A stretch of 32,928 nt of DNA. Origin: Scatosoma sp045632625. Lineage in GTDB: Bacteria; Bacillota; Clostridia; Christensenellales; Borkfalkiaceae. The notes below the pieces were generated by a model. The model worked only from the letters and a program-made list of their open reading frames with translations. It did not search any database and was not told the origin of the DNA. A program made the translations under genes and the position numbers. Location: positions 1-32,928 of the forward strand of contig JAZQWZ010000040.1 of NCBI GenBank assembly GCA_045632625.1. The letters are read 5' to 3'. Position 1 is the first letter of the stretch; each line of letters starts with the position of its first letter. Shown piece by piece: positions 8,877-15,770 of this stretch.

Positions 8877-11800
8877 TTATTTTACAACGATAAACGTGAT
8901 AAGTTCGAAATCGTCAATTCCTTTTATATTGCCCTTGAAAAGCACTTCCGAGCCGTCATTAAACAAACTAAATAAATCGTTTTGTGCTTTCACATTGATA
9001 ATCGATTCAATACAGCTATCGAGCAGACGGCTATACTTGTCCATCTTATAACCGTCTTTGGTTTCTCTATTAAACACTCTACACAAATCCGCTATCGGTT
9101 CTTCTTGGTGTTTACAAGTGTTACGCATAATATCGAGAATATTTTTCACATCAGTATGGTTATACACCACTTCGCCTTGGTCGTTGAGATATACCAAATA
9201 ATAGGGATGCAAGCGGTTTTGTTTTTCGATATTGATTTCGGGGTTGCGATTCTTTAAAACGAATATTACGCCTTTAGGAATGCCCTTTTCTTCATCATGG
9301 CGAACAACTGCATATAAGCCGTTGGGAATATTTTTAGGCGCACCATGGGCTTTGATATAAGCAACCATGTCCATACGGAATTCGTTTAAACCAAGGTCTG
9401 TGATGGCAATACTTCCGTCCACGTCTTCCAAGTCCTGTAAATCGCCGTCTTGCAATTTTTTAAGCTGTTCTTTTCTGAAATCAAGGTCAGATTGTTCACT
9501 CGCAATGATGTTATCATCACCCGTAGCAACTGCATCCACGAGCGTCATTCTATTTTCGACTCTTGCATTCAAATTGATATACTCGTCCAAGGAAACGTTC
9601 GGCCAGAAGTTGACAAGCTGAATAAAATCATTCTTGCTGCCAATACGGTCGATTCGTCCAAAACGTTGGACAATGCGGACGGGATTCCAATGAATATCAT
9701 AGTTGATACAAATATCGCAATCCTGTAAGTTTTGACCTTCGGAAACGCAATCGGTTGCAATCAAAAGGTCGATATTTACCTCCTTATCTTCTGGATAAGT
9801 TGTGTCGCGTTCCTTGGATATTGGCGAGAATAGTGTCAACAGTCTATCCGTGTCTTTTACGCCTTGGATATTGGCGGTGTTACCGTGCTGTGCGCCTTGG
9901 ATTCTTGCCGTATAGATGCCATACTTGGCTTTCATTCTCTCCGCGAGCTGCTCGTAGAGGTAATTCGTTGTATCCGCAAACGCAGAGAAAATAAGCACTT
10001 TTTTGTTCCCTGCATTGAAAGGATTTTCTATCTTGTTTTCAATAACCTCGATTAGTTTTTGAAGTTTTAAGTCTTTGTCGGGCGTTACGTATGCCATTAA
10101 ATCGTACAACGCCGTCAAGGTTTCAATATCCTTTCTTAAGTCCTCTTTCCACGAACGCAAATCCATGTCGGCAAAATCAATCTTAACTTTACCGAGTGTG
10201 CTTTCATCTGGATTGGTGATATCGAAATCATCATCTTCGAAATCGTCTTCTTGGATTTGCGTTACCTCAATCGATCCAAGCGCACGATTACGTTCAAATG
10301 CTTCGATGGAATCATACGTCTTTTGATTGGCTTCTTTCACTTTGTGAATAGTAATACGGAAAGAGTTTACGCAAGATTCCAAACGTTTTAACATATTGAT
10401 TGTCATCAAACGTTGCAAAGATTTTTCACGGTTGACTTGCTTTAAGGTTGCTTTGCCTACCTTGGTATCGTACAATTCTTCATATTTCCCTAAACGGCTG
10501 GGCAAAATGTAATTCATGGGAGCATAAACACCCATCGTCAACGCCATCAGCGTTTCAAATATATCATTGTACCCTAAAACATCCTGTTTCCTTGCAATAT
10601 CGCAATAATAGGAAACAGGTTTCAATCTTGTCGGGAATTGTCCTATTTCGGATGTATCGTAATACTTGGTAATATGTTTTCTACTACGCGCAATTGTTAC
10701 ATTATCAAGCAAAATCGAGAAATCAATATCCAGCTTGGACATCAAATCCGCAGCCTTGCGTTCTTCCTTAGGAAGTTTCGTCCACTCGTTGAATGCCTTT
10801 TGCGCATTGATAAGTACCACGTCCACGGATTTAGAAGTGTCAAGTCTGGAATTAAATTCCGCATAATCTTCCCCGTAAGCAAGAGCAAGCTGATTCTTCA
10901 AGTCTGCAAAACGATTGTTTACAGGCGTTGCTGAAAGCATCAATACCTTCGTTTTCACCCCAGGTTTCAACACTTTGTTCATCAAGAAAGAATAACGCGT
11001 TTCTCTATCACGGTAAGAGTCCGCATTGCGGAAATTATGCGATTCGTCAATAACGATTAAATCATAGTTATCCCAATTAAACTGTGCTAAATCGTGACCA
11101 TTGGAATACCCTCTCTTTCTACCCAAGTCGGTATGATAAAGCACGTCAAAATGAATGCGATCCTTTTGGAAGAGGTTGGTGCGCACATTATCACGATATT
11201 TATTCCAGTTATTTGCCAACTTTTTTGGTGTGAGGACAAGGATATTCTTATTGCGCGATGCGTAATATTTCATTACAGCAAGAGCTGTAAACGTTTTACC
11301 TAAACCTACGGAATCGGCTAAAATACAACCGTTGTATTTTTCAAGTTTTTGGATAACGCCAATTGCACCATCTCGTTGGAAATGGTAAAGTTTCTGCCAT
11401 ACAAGCGAGTTCCTAAATCCTGTCCCTTCGTTAGGAAGAAAGTCTTCTGACATAATATCATCAAGAAATTCACTGAAGATATTATAAAGCGTTACAAAGT
11501 AAATAAATTCAGGCGAATTATCCTCGTAGGCAGACGATATGTAATCGATGATAGCTTCCGTTACATCTTCAAGTTTAGAGTCGTCGTCCCATACGCTCTT
11601 GAATTGGTTAAAAAAGAATTTCGCATAACTCGATTCAGAATTTTTGAAAATGCCTTGGAACAGCATATTGTTCTTTTCATAACCTAAGTCAACAGAGGTA
11701 AAACCTTTAATTGGCGTATAGGTCGTTGATTTATCTTCCGTTTCTATATGGATAAAATTTTGCAATTCGCTATTTGTAATATTCGACTTAAAACGCACCT

Positions 11801-12143
11801 TAGAACGTATCCACTCGGCACATTCTCTGGCAATTACTTTTTGCGTAAGTTGATTGCGAAGTCGAATCTCAAATTCAGTACCGTAAAGAGAATTTTCCGC
11901 AATATGCTTGGGAATATAATACTCTCTGCGTTCCTTTTTAATGTTCTCCTGAATACCTTGACGCACAAATGTCGGAGCCGGGAAAATAAACTGAAGCTCT
12001 TCAACATTTGATAACTCTTCCTTTAAGGCTTCAAATGCGTATATGGAGAAATAGGATGCAACCATTTTTACATTTGCATCTTTGGCAATTTCTCTTTTAA
12101 GGTCGTCACCCAGCAATTTGGACTTATTATCAATCAGTTCCAT
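8877..12143 (-). CDS. SNF2-family helicase with PLD-like N-terminal region
   Basis: The 1088-residue protein has Walker A DSVGLGKT at 277-284, motif II DESH at 366-369, SATP at 404-407 and motif VI QRFGRIDRIG at 826-835, so the SWI2/SNF2 ATPase core is complete. Residues 1-150 (VASYFSIYAFEALKEE region) resemble the PLD-like N-terminal domain of HepA-type bacterial helicases, though no HKD motif is visible. An acidic insert at about 630-648 separates the lobes. Such enzymes track along double-stranded DNA and move bound proteins. It is not part of a minimal type III system; its place in this operon suggests an added DNA-remodelling or sensing step. An AAGGAGGGG site precedes the ATG. Confidence 0.9.
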   Translation of the reverse strand: MELIDNKSKLLGDDLKREIAKDANVKMVASYFSIYAFEALKEELSNVEELQFIFPAPTFVRQGIQENIKKERREYYIPKHIAENSLYGTEFEIRLRNQLTQKVIARECAEWIRSKVRFKSNITNSELQNFIHIETEDKSTTYTPIKGFTSVDLGYEKNNMLFQGIFKNSESSYAKFFFNQFKSVWDDDSKLEDVTEAIIDYISSAYEDNSPEFIYFVTLYNIFSEFLDDIMSEDFLPNEGTGFRNSLVWQKLYHFQRDGAIGVIQKLEKYNGCILADSVGLGKTFTALAVMKYYASRNKNILVLTPKKLANNWNKYRDNVRTNLFQKDRIHFDVLYHTDLGRKRGYSNGHDLAQFNWDNYDLIVIDESHNFRNADSYRDRETRYSFLMNKVLKPGVKTKVLMLSATPVNNRFADLKNQLALAYGEDYAEFNSRLDTSKSVDVVLINAQKAFNEWTKLPKEERKAADLMSKLDIDFSILLDNVTIARSRKHITKYYDTSEIGQFPTRLKPVSYYCDIARKQDVLGYNDIFETLMALTMGVYAPMNYILPSRLGKYEELYDTKVGKATLKQVNREKSLQRLMTINMLKRLESCVNSFRITIHKVKEANQKTYDSIEAFERNRALGSIEVTQIQEDDFEDDDFDITNPDESTLGKVKIDFADMDLRSWKEDLRKDIETLTALYDLMAYVTPDKDLKLQKLIEVIENKIENPFNAGNKKVLIFSAFADTTNYLYEQLAERMKAKYGIYTARIQGAQHGNTANIQGVKDTDRLLTLFSPISKERDTTYPEDKEVNIDLLIATDCVSEGQNLQDCDICINYDIHWNPVRIVQRFGRIDRIGSKNDFIQLVNFWPNVSLDEYINLNARVENRMTLVDAVATGDDNIIASEQSDLDFRKEQLKKLQDGDLQDLEDVDGSIAITDLGLNEFRMDMVAYIKAHGAPKNIPNGLYAVVRHDEEKGIPKGVIFVLKNRNPEINIEKQNRLHPYYLVYLNDQGEVVYNHTDVKNILDIMRNTCKHQEEPIADLCRVFNRETKDGYKMDKYSRLLDSCIESIINVKAQNDLFSLFNDGSEVLFKGNIKGIDDFELITFIVVK

Positions 12144-12155
12144 ATTCGCCCCTCC

Positions 12156-12353
12156 TTACTCTTCATTCGAGAAAACAATACCGTTTTCTTTGCACAGCGA
12201 TTCGAACTGAGATTGCGCCTTATAACTGGGGAAAGAATGCCCCTTTTCCCAACGATTTACGGTCGAGAATGAAACACCTAATTTTGCCGCCAATTTCTCT
12301 TGACTTATATTAAGCCGCTTTCTTACCTCTTTCACTTTATCCGCAAAACTCAT
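12156..12353 (-). CDS. XRE-family repressor, first gene of the R-M operon
   Basis: A 65-residue single-domain helix-turn-helix protein (ISQEKLAAKLGVSFSTVNRW). This size and position are typical of control proteins that delay restriction until methylation is established. It reads directly into the helicase gene (12 nt gap). Its promoter holds three TATAGC half-sites, which are probable binding sites, so it most likely represses its own operon. A GGAGG site precedes the ATG. Confidence 0.9.
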   Translation of the reverse strand: MSFADKVKEVRKRLNISQEKLAAKLGVSFSTVNRWEKGHSFPSYKAQSQFESLCKENGIVFSNEE

Positions 12354-12371
12354 CGTTTTAGCCTCCTAAAA

Positions 12372-12415
12372 TGCTATATCAATCATATTATAGCACAAAC
12401 GCTATACTTTTTCAA
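12372..12415 (-). promoter_or_regulatory. Promoter and operator of the R-M operon
   Basis: TTGAAA (12415-12410), 17 bp, then a perfect TATAAT (12392-12387) on the minus strand. Three half-sites overlap it: TGCTATA at 12372-12378, TATAGCA at 12389-12395 and GCTATA at 12401-12406. They form two overlapping perfect inverted repeats with different spacings (10 and 6 nt) around the -10 box, as expected for graded autorepression by the XRE protein. Confidence 0.75.
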
Positions 12416-12429
12416 GGGTTTCACGGTTT

Positions 12430-12451
12430 TTATTTAAATGCATTTAAATAA
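12430..12451. repeat. 22-bp perfect palindrome between the two operons
   Basis: TTATTTAAATG is followed directly by its reverse complement CATTTAAATAA. It lies 12 bp beyond the stop of the ADP-ribosylglycohydrolase gene and upstream of the R-M promoter. It has no loop, so it is a poor terminator and more likely a protein-binding site. It is very AT-rich, so chance is possible. Confidence 0.4.
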
Positions 12452-12462
12452 TTATTGGGTTT

Positions 12463-13380
12463 TTATAACGTGGAACATAAATCTTCAATATAATCTCGCT
12501 TGAGAAGGTTATTACGCCATTTCTCTGGAATTGCATCATATCCATATAAAGCGCCAGCCAAACCGCCTGTAATAGCTGCAACTGTATCTGTATCATCGCC
12601 GAGATTCACCGCTTTTAATACAGCATCTTTATAGCTATTCGTCGTTGACAAGCACCATATTGCCGCCTCTAATGTATCTACGATATATCCACCACTCTTT
12701 ATTGCATTTCTCGGTGTAATAATAAAAGTTCTTTCAAATAAACGCCGATAATGTACAAGCTCGATTTCCCCTTTATAAAACCTCTCTGCCTTACTCAACC
12801 CATCTTTAATCGCAGACATGGTAGGGTTCTTTAACAATTCCCAAAGCATAAAAGCATAAATCCCACAAGCAATTTTCGAACGGTCATGGGCATGCGTCAA
12901 CGCAGACATGGTATGCACGATTTCAATTTTTTGTTCTATCGTCATATCCTTATTTGCTAAGTATAAAACCACAGGATGAATCCGCATTAAAGAGCCGTTT
13001 CCGTTATCCCTTTCACCGCTTCGTCCACATTCCAAATAGGACTTTTTCCCAACCACATAATTTTCAATCGCTAGGCTACAAGTATTTCCTACGTCGAACA
13101 TTTCTCCCGTAGGCGTAAATTCGTCATTATAATACCACTTTCCAAAATTAACCATAATACGGTCATAATCAAGCCCATACTTTCCTAATACATCTAAAGT
13201 GCAAAGCGACATACTTGTATCATCCGACCAAGCCCCTTTGGGTACTGGATATGTACCGAACTCTTCCATATCTGTTACAGGAGCATTATCTAATTCTTGA
13301 CGGGTTGCAAACTCTACGGGAACCCCTAACGCATCTCCAACCGCATGTCCGATAACTACGGCTTTAATTTTTTCAATCAT
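12463..13380 (-). CDS. ADP-ribosylglycohydrolase (DraG/ARH family)
   Basis: The family removes ADP-ribose from modified amino acids, classically arginine, using two magnesium ions. With the ATG at 13380 the protein has 305 residues, normal for the family. Visible signatures are GHAVGDALGVPVEF near the N-terminus, the metal-binding SDDT at 52-55, DNGNGSLMR at 125-133 and GDDTDT at 261-266. An ATG five codons upstream (13395) is possible, but GAGGAT within the last codons of the preceding gene fits the 13380 start better. That start lies one base after the preceding stop. It is the last gene of the four-gene operon; its partner encodes an alpha-CTD-like domain. The substrate is unknown. Confidence 0.9.
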   Translation of the reverse strand: MIEKIKAVVIGHAVGDALGVPVEFATRQELDNAPVTDMEEFGTYPVPKGAWSDDTSMSLCTLDVLGKYGLDYDRIMVNFGKWYYNDEFTPTGEMFDVGNTCSLAIENYVVGKKSYLECGRSGERDNGNGSLMRIHPVVLYLANKDMTIEQKIEIVHTMSALTHAHDRSKIACGIYAFMLWELLKNPTMSAIKDGLSKAERFYKGEIELVHYRRLFERTFIITPRNAIKSGGYIVDTLEAAIWCLSTTNSYKDAVLKAVNLGDDTDTVAAITGGLAGALYGYDAIPEKWRNNLLKRDYIEDLCSTL

Positions 13381-13381
13381 T

Positions 13382-14281
13382 TTATTTATCCTCATTTAAA
13401 ACTTCATTAAGCCCAGGGCTATAGAGTAATACGGAACGATCGTCAACTTTATGATTTAAGAAATATATATCTTGCCCGGCATGAACGCCATAGTCTTTCC
13501 AAGGTTCACTCAAAAGCTTTCCCATAAAAGCTTGTTCACCATTATACATGGTTTTTAGTTGCTTGCGCAAAGTTACCCAAACGCCTTCGCATTTATCATA
13601 TTTATCACTATAAAGCGTCACAATTACATCATCAGGAATCGCAGGATGTCTAAAACTATCTAACCCCTCCAAAGACCGTAATTTTTCCATCTCTTCACTA
13701 CATGTATAATGCTCGTCTATGAACATTATTTGTTGATGATACTTTTTCATAAGAGCTCTATTGTCAATAGGATATACGCGATTATAAGCCAGTGATTCCG
13801 CACGGATTTTCATACTTAATTGAGAACGTTCACCAACCAAATAGTAATCGCCAAAATAAAAATATGTAGCAGCTAAAACCTCATAAGTAACTCCCATCAT
13901 ATTATCGATATAAACATAGCAAAGAAGTGAATTTGCACCTTCGATTTTTTCAGAATCCTTAATATCGCTCTGCGTATAACTAGCCAAGGAGGCTGCATCA
14001 AGAACTATACATAAATTGCCAACAACTTTTCTAAATGGAATCGAATAAGCAGCTCCTTTTAAATAAAGCCCATAAAGTTGAAGCTTGTCAATGACTTCCT
14101 CATATTGTCGTCTGCCAAGATTACGAACCGACGCCAATTCCTCTTCCGTTTTATCTACTATATCTCCTACGCAAACAATATTAGCTCTTTTTAAGCAATT
14201 ATATGTACGCACCGAAACGTCCATTTCTGCTAAAGGTAGTTTTTTAATCTTTTCCAATCGTTGCTTTTTATCAATATCCAT
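13382..14281 (-). CDS. RNA polymerase alpha-CTD-like domain fused to an unknown domain
   Basis: Residues 14-72 of this 299-residue protein closely match the C-terminal domain of RNA polymerase alpha (LAEMDVSVRTYNCLKRANI ... SVRNLGRRQYEEV). E. coli alpha residues R265, N268, C269 and G296, which contact UP-element DNA, correspond to R25, N28, C29 and G56; the K298 equivalent is Arg. The remaining 225 residues are an unrecognised domain with a C-terminal GVHAGQDIYFLNHKVDD segment vaguely like DUF2314/DUF2185 folds. The start is the ATG at 14281 with GGAGG 5 nt upstream; an in-frame TTG lies four codons earlier. It starts one base after the preceding stop. It could bind promoter DNA, sigma or activators, or mimic alpha as bait. 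Function is not established. Confidence 0.85.
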   Translation of the reverse strand: MDIDKKQRLEKIKKLPLAEMDVSVRTYNCLKRANIVCVGDIVDKTEEELASVRNLGRRQYEEVIDKLQLYGLYLKGAAYSIPFRKVVGNLCIVLDAASLASYTQSDIKDSEKIEGANSLLCYVYIDNMMGVTYEVLAATYFYFGDYYLVGERSQLSMKIRAESLAYNRVYPIDNRALMKKYHQQIMFIDEHYTCSEEMEKLRSLEGLDSFRHPAIPDDVIVTLYSDKYDKCEGVWVTLRKQLKTMYNGEQAFMGKLLSEPWKDYGVHAGQDIYFLNHKVDDRSVLLYSPGLNEVLNEDK

Positions 14282-14282
14282 A

Positions 14283-14492
14283 TCAACCTCCAATAAGCTT
14301 TATTATTAAATACAATACACACAAACCGATAAAAAACGCACCACTCCCTTTATATTCCGACGAGTTAGATTGCGTAGTTTTATTTGACTTTCCACTTAAA
14401 CTTGGCTCATCCCTTTTCATACCCGGCTCAACAACGTTATTATAAAATGCGTGGTCTGTATAATCTATTTTTCCATCGTGATTCCAATCCAT
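14283..14492 (-). CDS. Small EF-hand protein with C-terminal membrane segment
   Basis: The 69-residue product begins with a canonical calcium-loop sequence, DWNHDGKIDYTD (residues 2-13, ligands at loop positions 1, 3, 5, 7, 9 and 12). This is followed by a Ser/Asn/Lys linker and a membrane helix near residues 50-66 (AFFIGLCVLYLIIKLI). It is probably membrane-anchored and may bind calcium; a single EF-hand would need to dimerise. It starts one base after the stop of the Gre-domain gene and ends one base before the alpha-CTD gene. A membrane-tethered sensor would suit an abortive response, but that is speculation. Confidence 0.75.
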   Translation of the reverse strand: MDWNHDGKIDYTDHAFYNNVVEPGMKRDEPSLSGKSNKTTQSNSSEYKGSGAFFIGLCVLYLIIKLIGG

Positions 14493-14493
14493 A

Positions 14494-14886
14494 TTATTTC
14501 CCCGAACAACCTCCGCCTTGAAAAGGATGAGACAGATAATACCCCCTTAAACTTTTAGCTTTTTCTTTTTCATCCTTTTCGATCGCTTTTTCCTTTTCTA
14601 CTTTTTTTATAATTCGCCTAAGATTTGCTACCATTTCAGCCTTTTCATTAATATTTACATGTGTATTGTCAACATTTCGAATTTCTACTTTATATTCCCC
14701 CTCAGGAGCTTTCACTGCTTGTACCCCAGCGAATTTATTCATTAACGCCTTTGCTAAAGGACTATGAATAGAAATTTCATTATGATTAGTTGAACATTCA
14801 AGCGAATCAACAATTTTGTAGGAAACCTCTTCTTCTAAATCAAAATCATAAATAGTTACCACTGAACCCAATTTCACTATATCCAT
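14494..14886 (-). CDS. GreA/GreB C-terminal-domain protein lacking the Gre coiled coil
   Basis: Residues 3-70 of this 130-residue protein match the FKBP-like C-terminal domain of transcript cleavage factors (VKLGSVVTIYDFDLEEE, then ISIHSPLAKALM, then APEGEYKVEI). That domain docks Gre factors at the rim of the polymerase secondary channel. The N-terminal coiled coil with the acidic tip needed for cleavage is absent. Instead a Lys/Glu-rich helix follows (about 81-115) and a tail ending GGGCSGK. It should bind RNA polymerase without standard Gre activity, somewhat like Rnk. First gene of the operon, with an extended -10 promoter upstream and GGGGGA before the ATG. Confidence 0.85.
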   Translation of the reverse strand: MDIVKLGSVVTIYDFDLEEEVSYKIVDSLECSTNHNEISIHSPLAKALMNKFAGVQAVKAPEGEYKVEIRNVDNTHVNINEKAEMVANLRRIIKKVEKEKAIEKDEKEKAKSLRGYYLSHPFQGGGCSGK

Positions 14887-14933
14887 TTTTAAATCCCCCT
14901 ATTTTATCAATTAACCGTTTCCTTGGTATTCCT

Positions 14934-14942
14934 ATTATAGCA
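14934..14942 (-). promoter_or_regulatory. Extended -10 promoter of the Gre/alpha-CTD operon
   Basis: TGCTATAAT on the minus strand is an extended -10 element. The -35 position falls in the terminator stem of the neighbouring gene and matches poorly, so activity probably relies on the TG extension. Confidence 0.55.
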
Positions 14943-14953
14943 TATTTTTTAGC

Positions 14954-14986
14954 GGTAGAAAAAAATGTCCATTTTTTCTACCGCCC
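14954..14986 (-). terminator. Intrinsic terminator after the glycosylase gene
   Basis: GCGGTAGAAAAAA pairs with TTTTTTTCTACCGC around a short loop. It lies directly after the stop codon of the endonuclease III-like gene and just before the next operon's promoter. Confidence 0.65.
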
Positions 14987-14988
14987 TT

Positions 14989-15726
14989 TTATTTAATTCT
15001 CTTTTGGCAATCTTTATTTAACGAACATCTTTCGCATTCAGGATCTTTGGGATGACAATAATTTCTGCCTATTTCCCAACACGACAAGTCAACGATCCCC
15101 GGAAATTCAGGATATAATTCTCTTGCCTTATAAATTACAGAGTCCACATCATCTCGATTTGCCGTTAACCCAACACGATAAAAAATACGTTTTATATGTA
15201 CGTCAGGGGAAACATCAATCGAATAATAATCACTTAATTCTATCCCATAATGTCTCACCAAAATATTTGTCATCATTGTGGCTATTTTTATTCCACAACC
15301 ATCAAATTGTAAAAACTCGTATACAACGTGCGCACTGCTCGGTCTATTTTTCCATATACGCGAAGCATCACCACCATAAACCTTTTGTATCCTTTGTACG
15401 CCGTTATAAAAAATTTCTGCCATTTCTTCATTAAAGCGATGTGGTTTTCTTTCCAAAAAATACTTTCGTATTTCATCTTTTTCAAGCTTTATCAGCTCTG
15501 ACATTTCAAATGCATTAAAATATTTACAAAGATAATAGGGAATAGACCATGCCTTCTCCGCTTTTATTCCTCTATCCATAAGACACGATAAAACATACAA
15601 ATGCGGATATTCTTCAAGTCTATTAAAATATCCATCAACTGCATCGTCTCGTGTAAATTGATGACGCATCATAGTATTTTTTAATTCAACAAATCTCTGC
15701 TTTCCAATTTCAACCAATTTATGCAT
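14989..15726 (-). CDS. Endonuclease III-like DNA glycosylase (HhH-GPD, iron-sulfur)
   Basis: The 245-residue protein has the helix-hairpin-helix FDGCGIKIAT, with K147 at the place of the endonuclease III catalytic lysine, and D175 in SPDVHIKR at the place of its catalytic aspartate. C224, C231, C234 and C240 form the C-x6-C-x2-C-x5-C iron-sulfur motif. The family removes damaged or modified bases and can nick the abasic site. All active-site residues are present. The sequence is otherwise far from Nth, and it lies 44 bp after the PLD-ATPase gene within a defence island. A role against modified phage bases is possible; ordinary repair is the alternative. Confidence 0.85.
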   Translation of the reverse strand: MHKLVEIGKQRFVELKNTMMRHQFTRDDAVDGYFNRLEEYPHLYVLSCLMDRGIKAEKAWSIPYYLCKYFNAFEMSELIKLEKDEIRKYFLERKPHRFNEEMAEIFYNGVQRIQKVYGGDASRIWKNRPSSAHVVYEFLQFDGCGIKIATMMTNILVRHYGIELSDYYSIDVSPDVHIKRIFYRVGLTANRDDVDSVIYKARELYPEFPGIVDLSCWEIGRNYCHPKDPECERCSLNKDCQKRIK

Positions 15727-15770
15727 AAAAACGCCTCTTATTAGTAATTAAATATACTTTTCACAATCGA

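Noticed and set aside
1601..12353. Identification as BREX or DISARM
   Set aside because: No pglZ-, brxC- or drmB-like gene is present. The core is a type III Mod/Res pair, so only the helicase resembles those systems.
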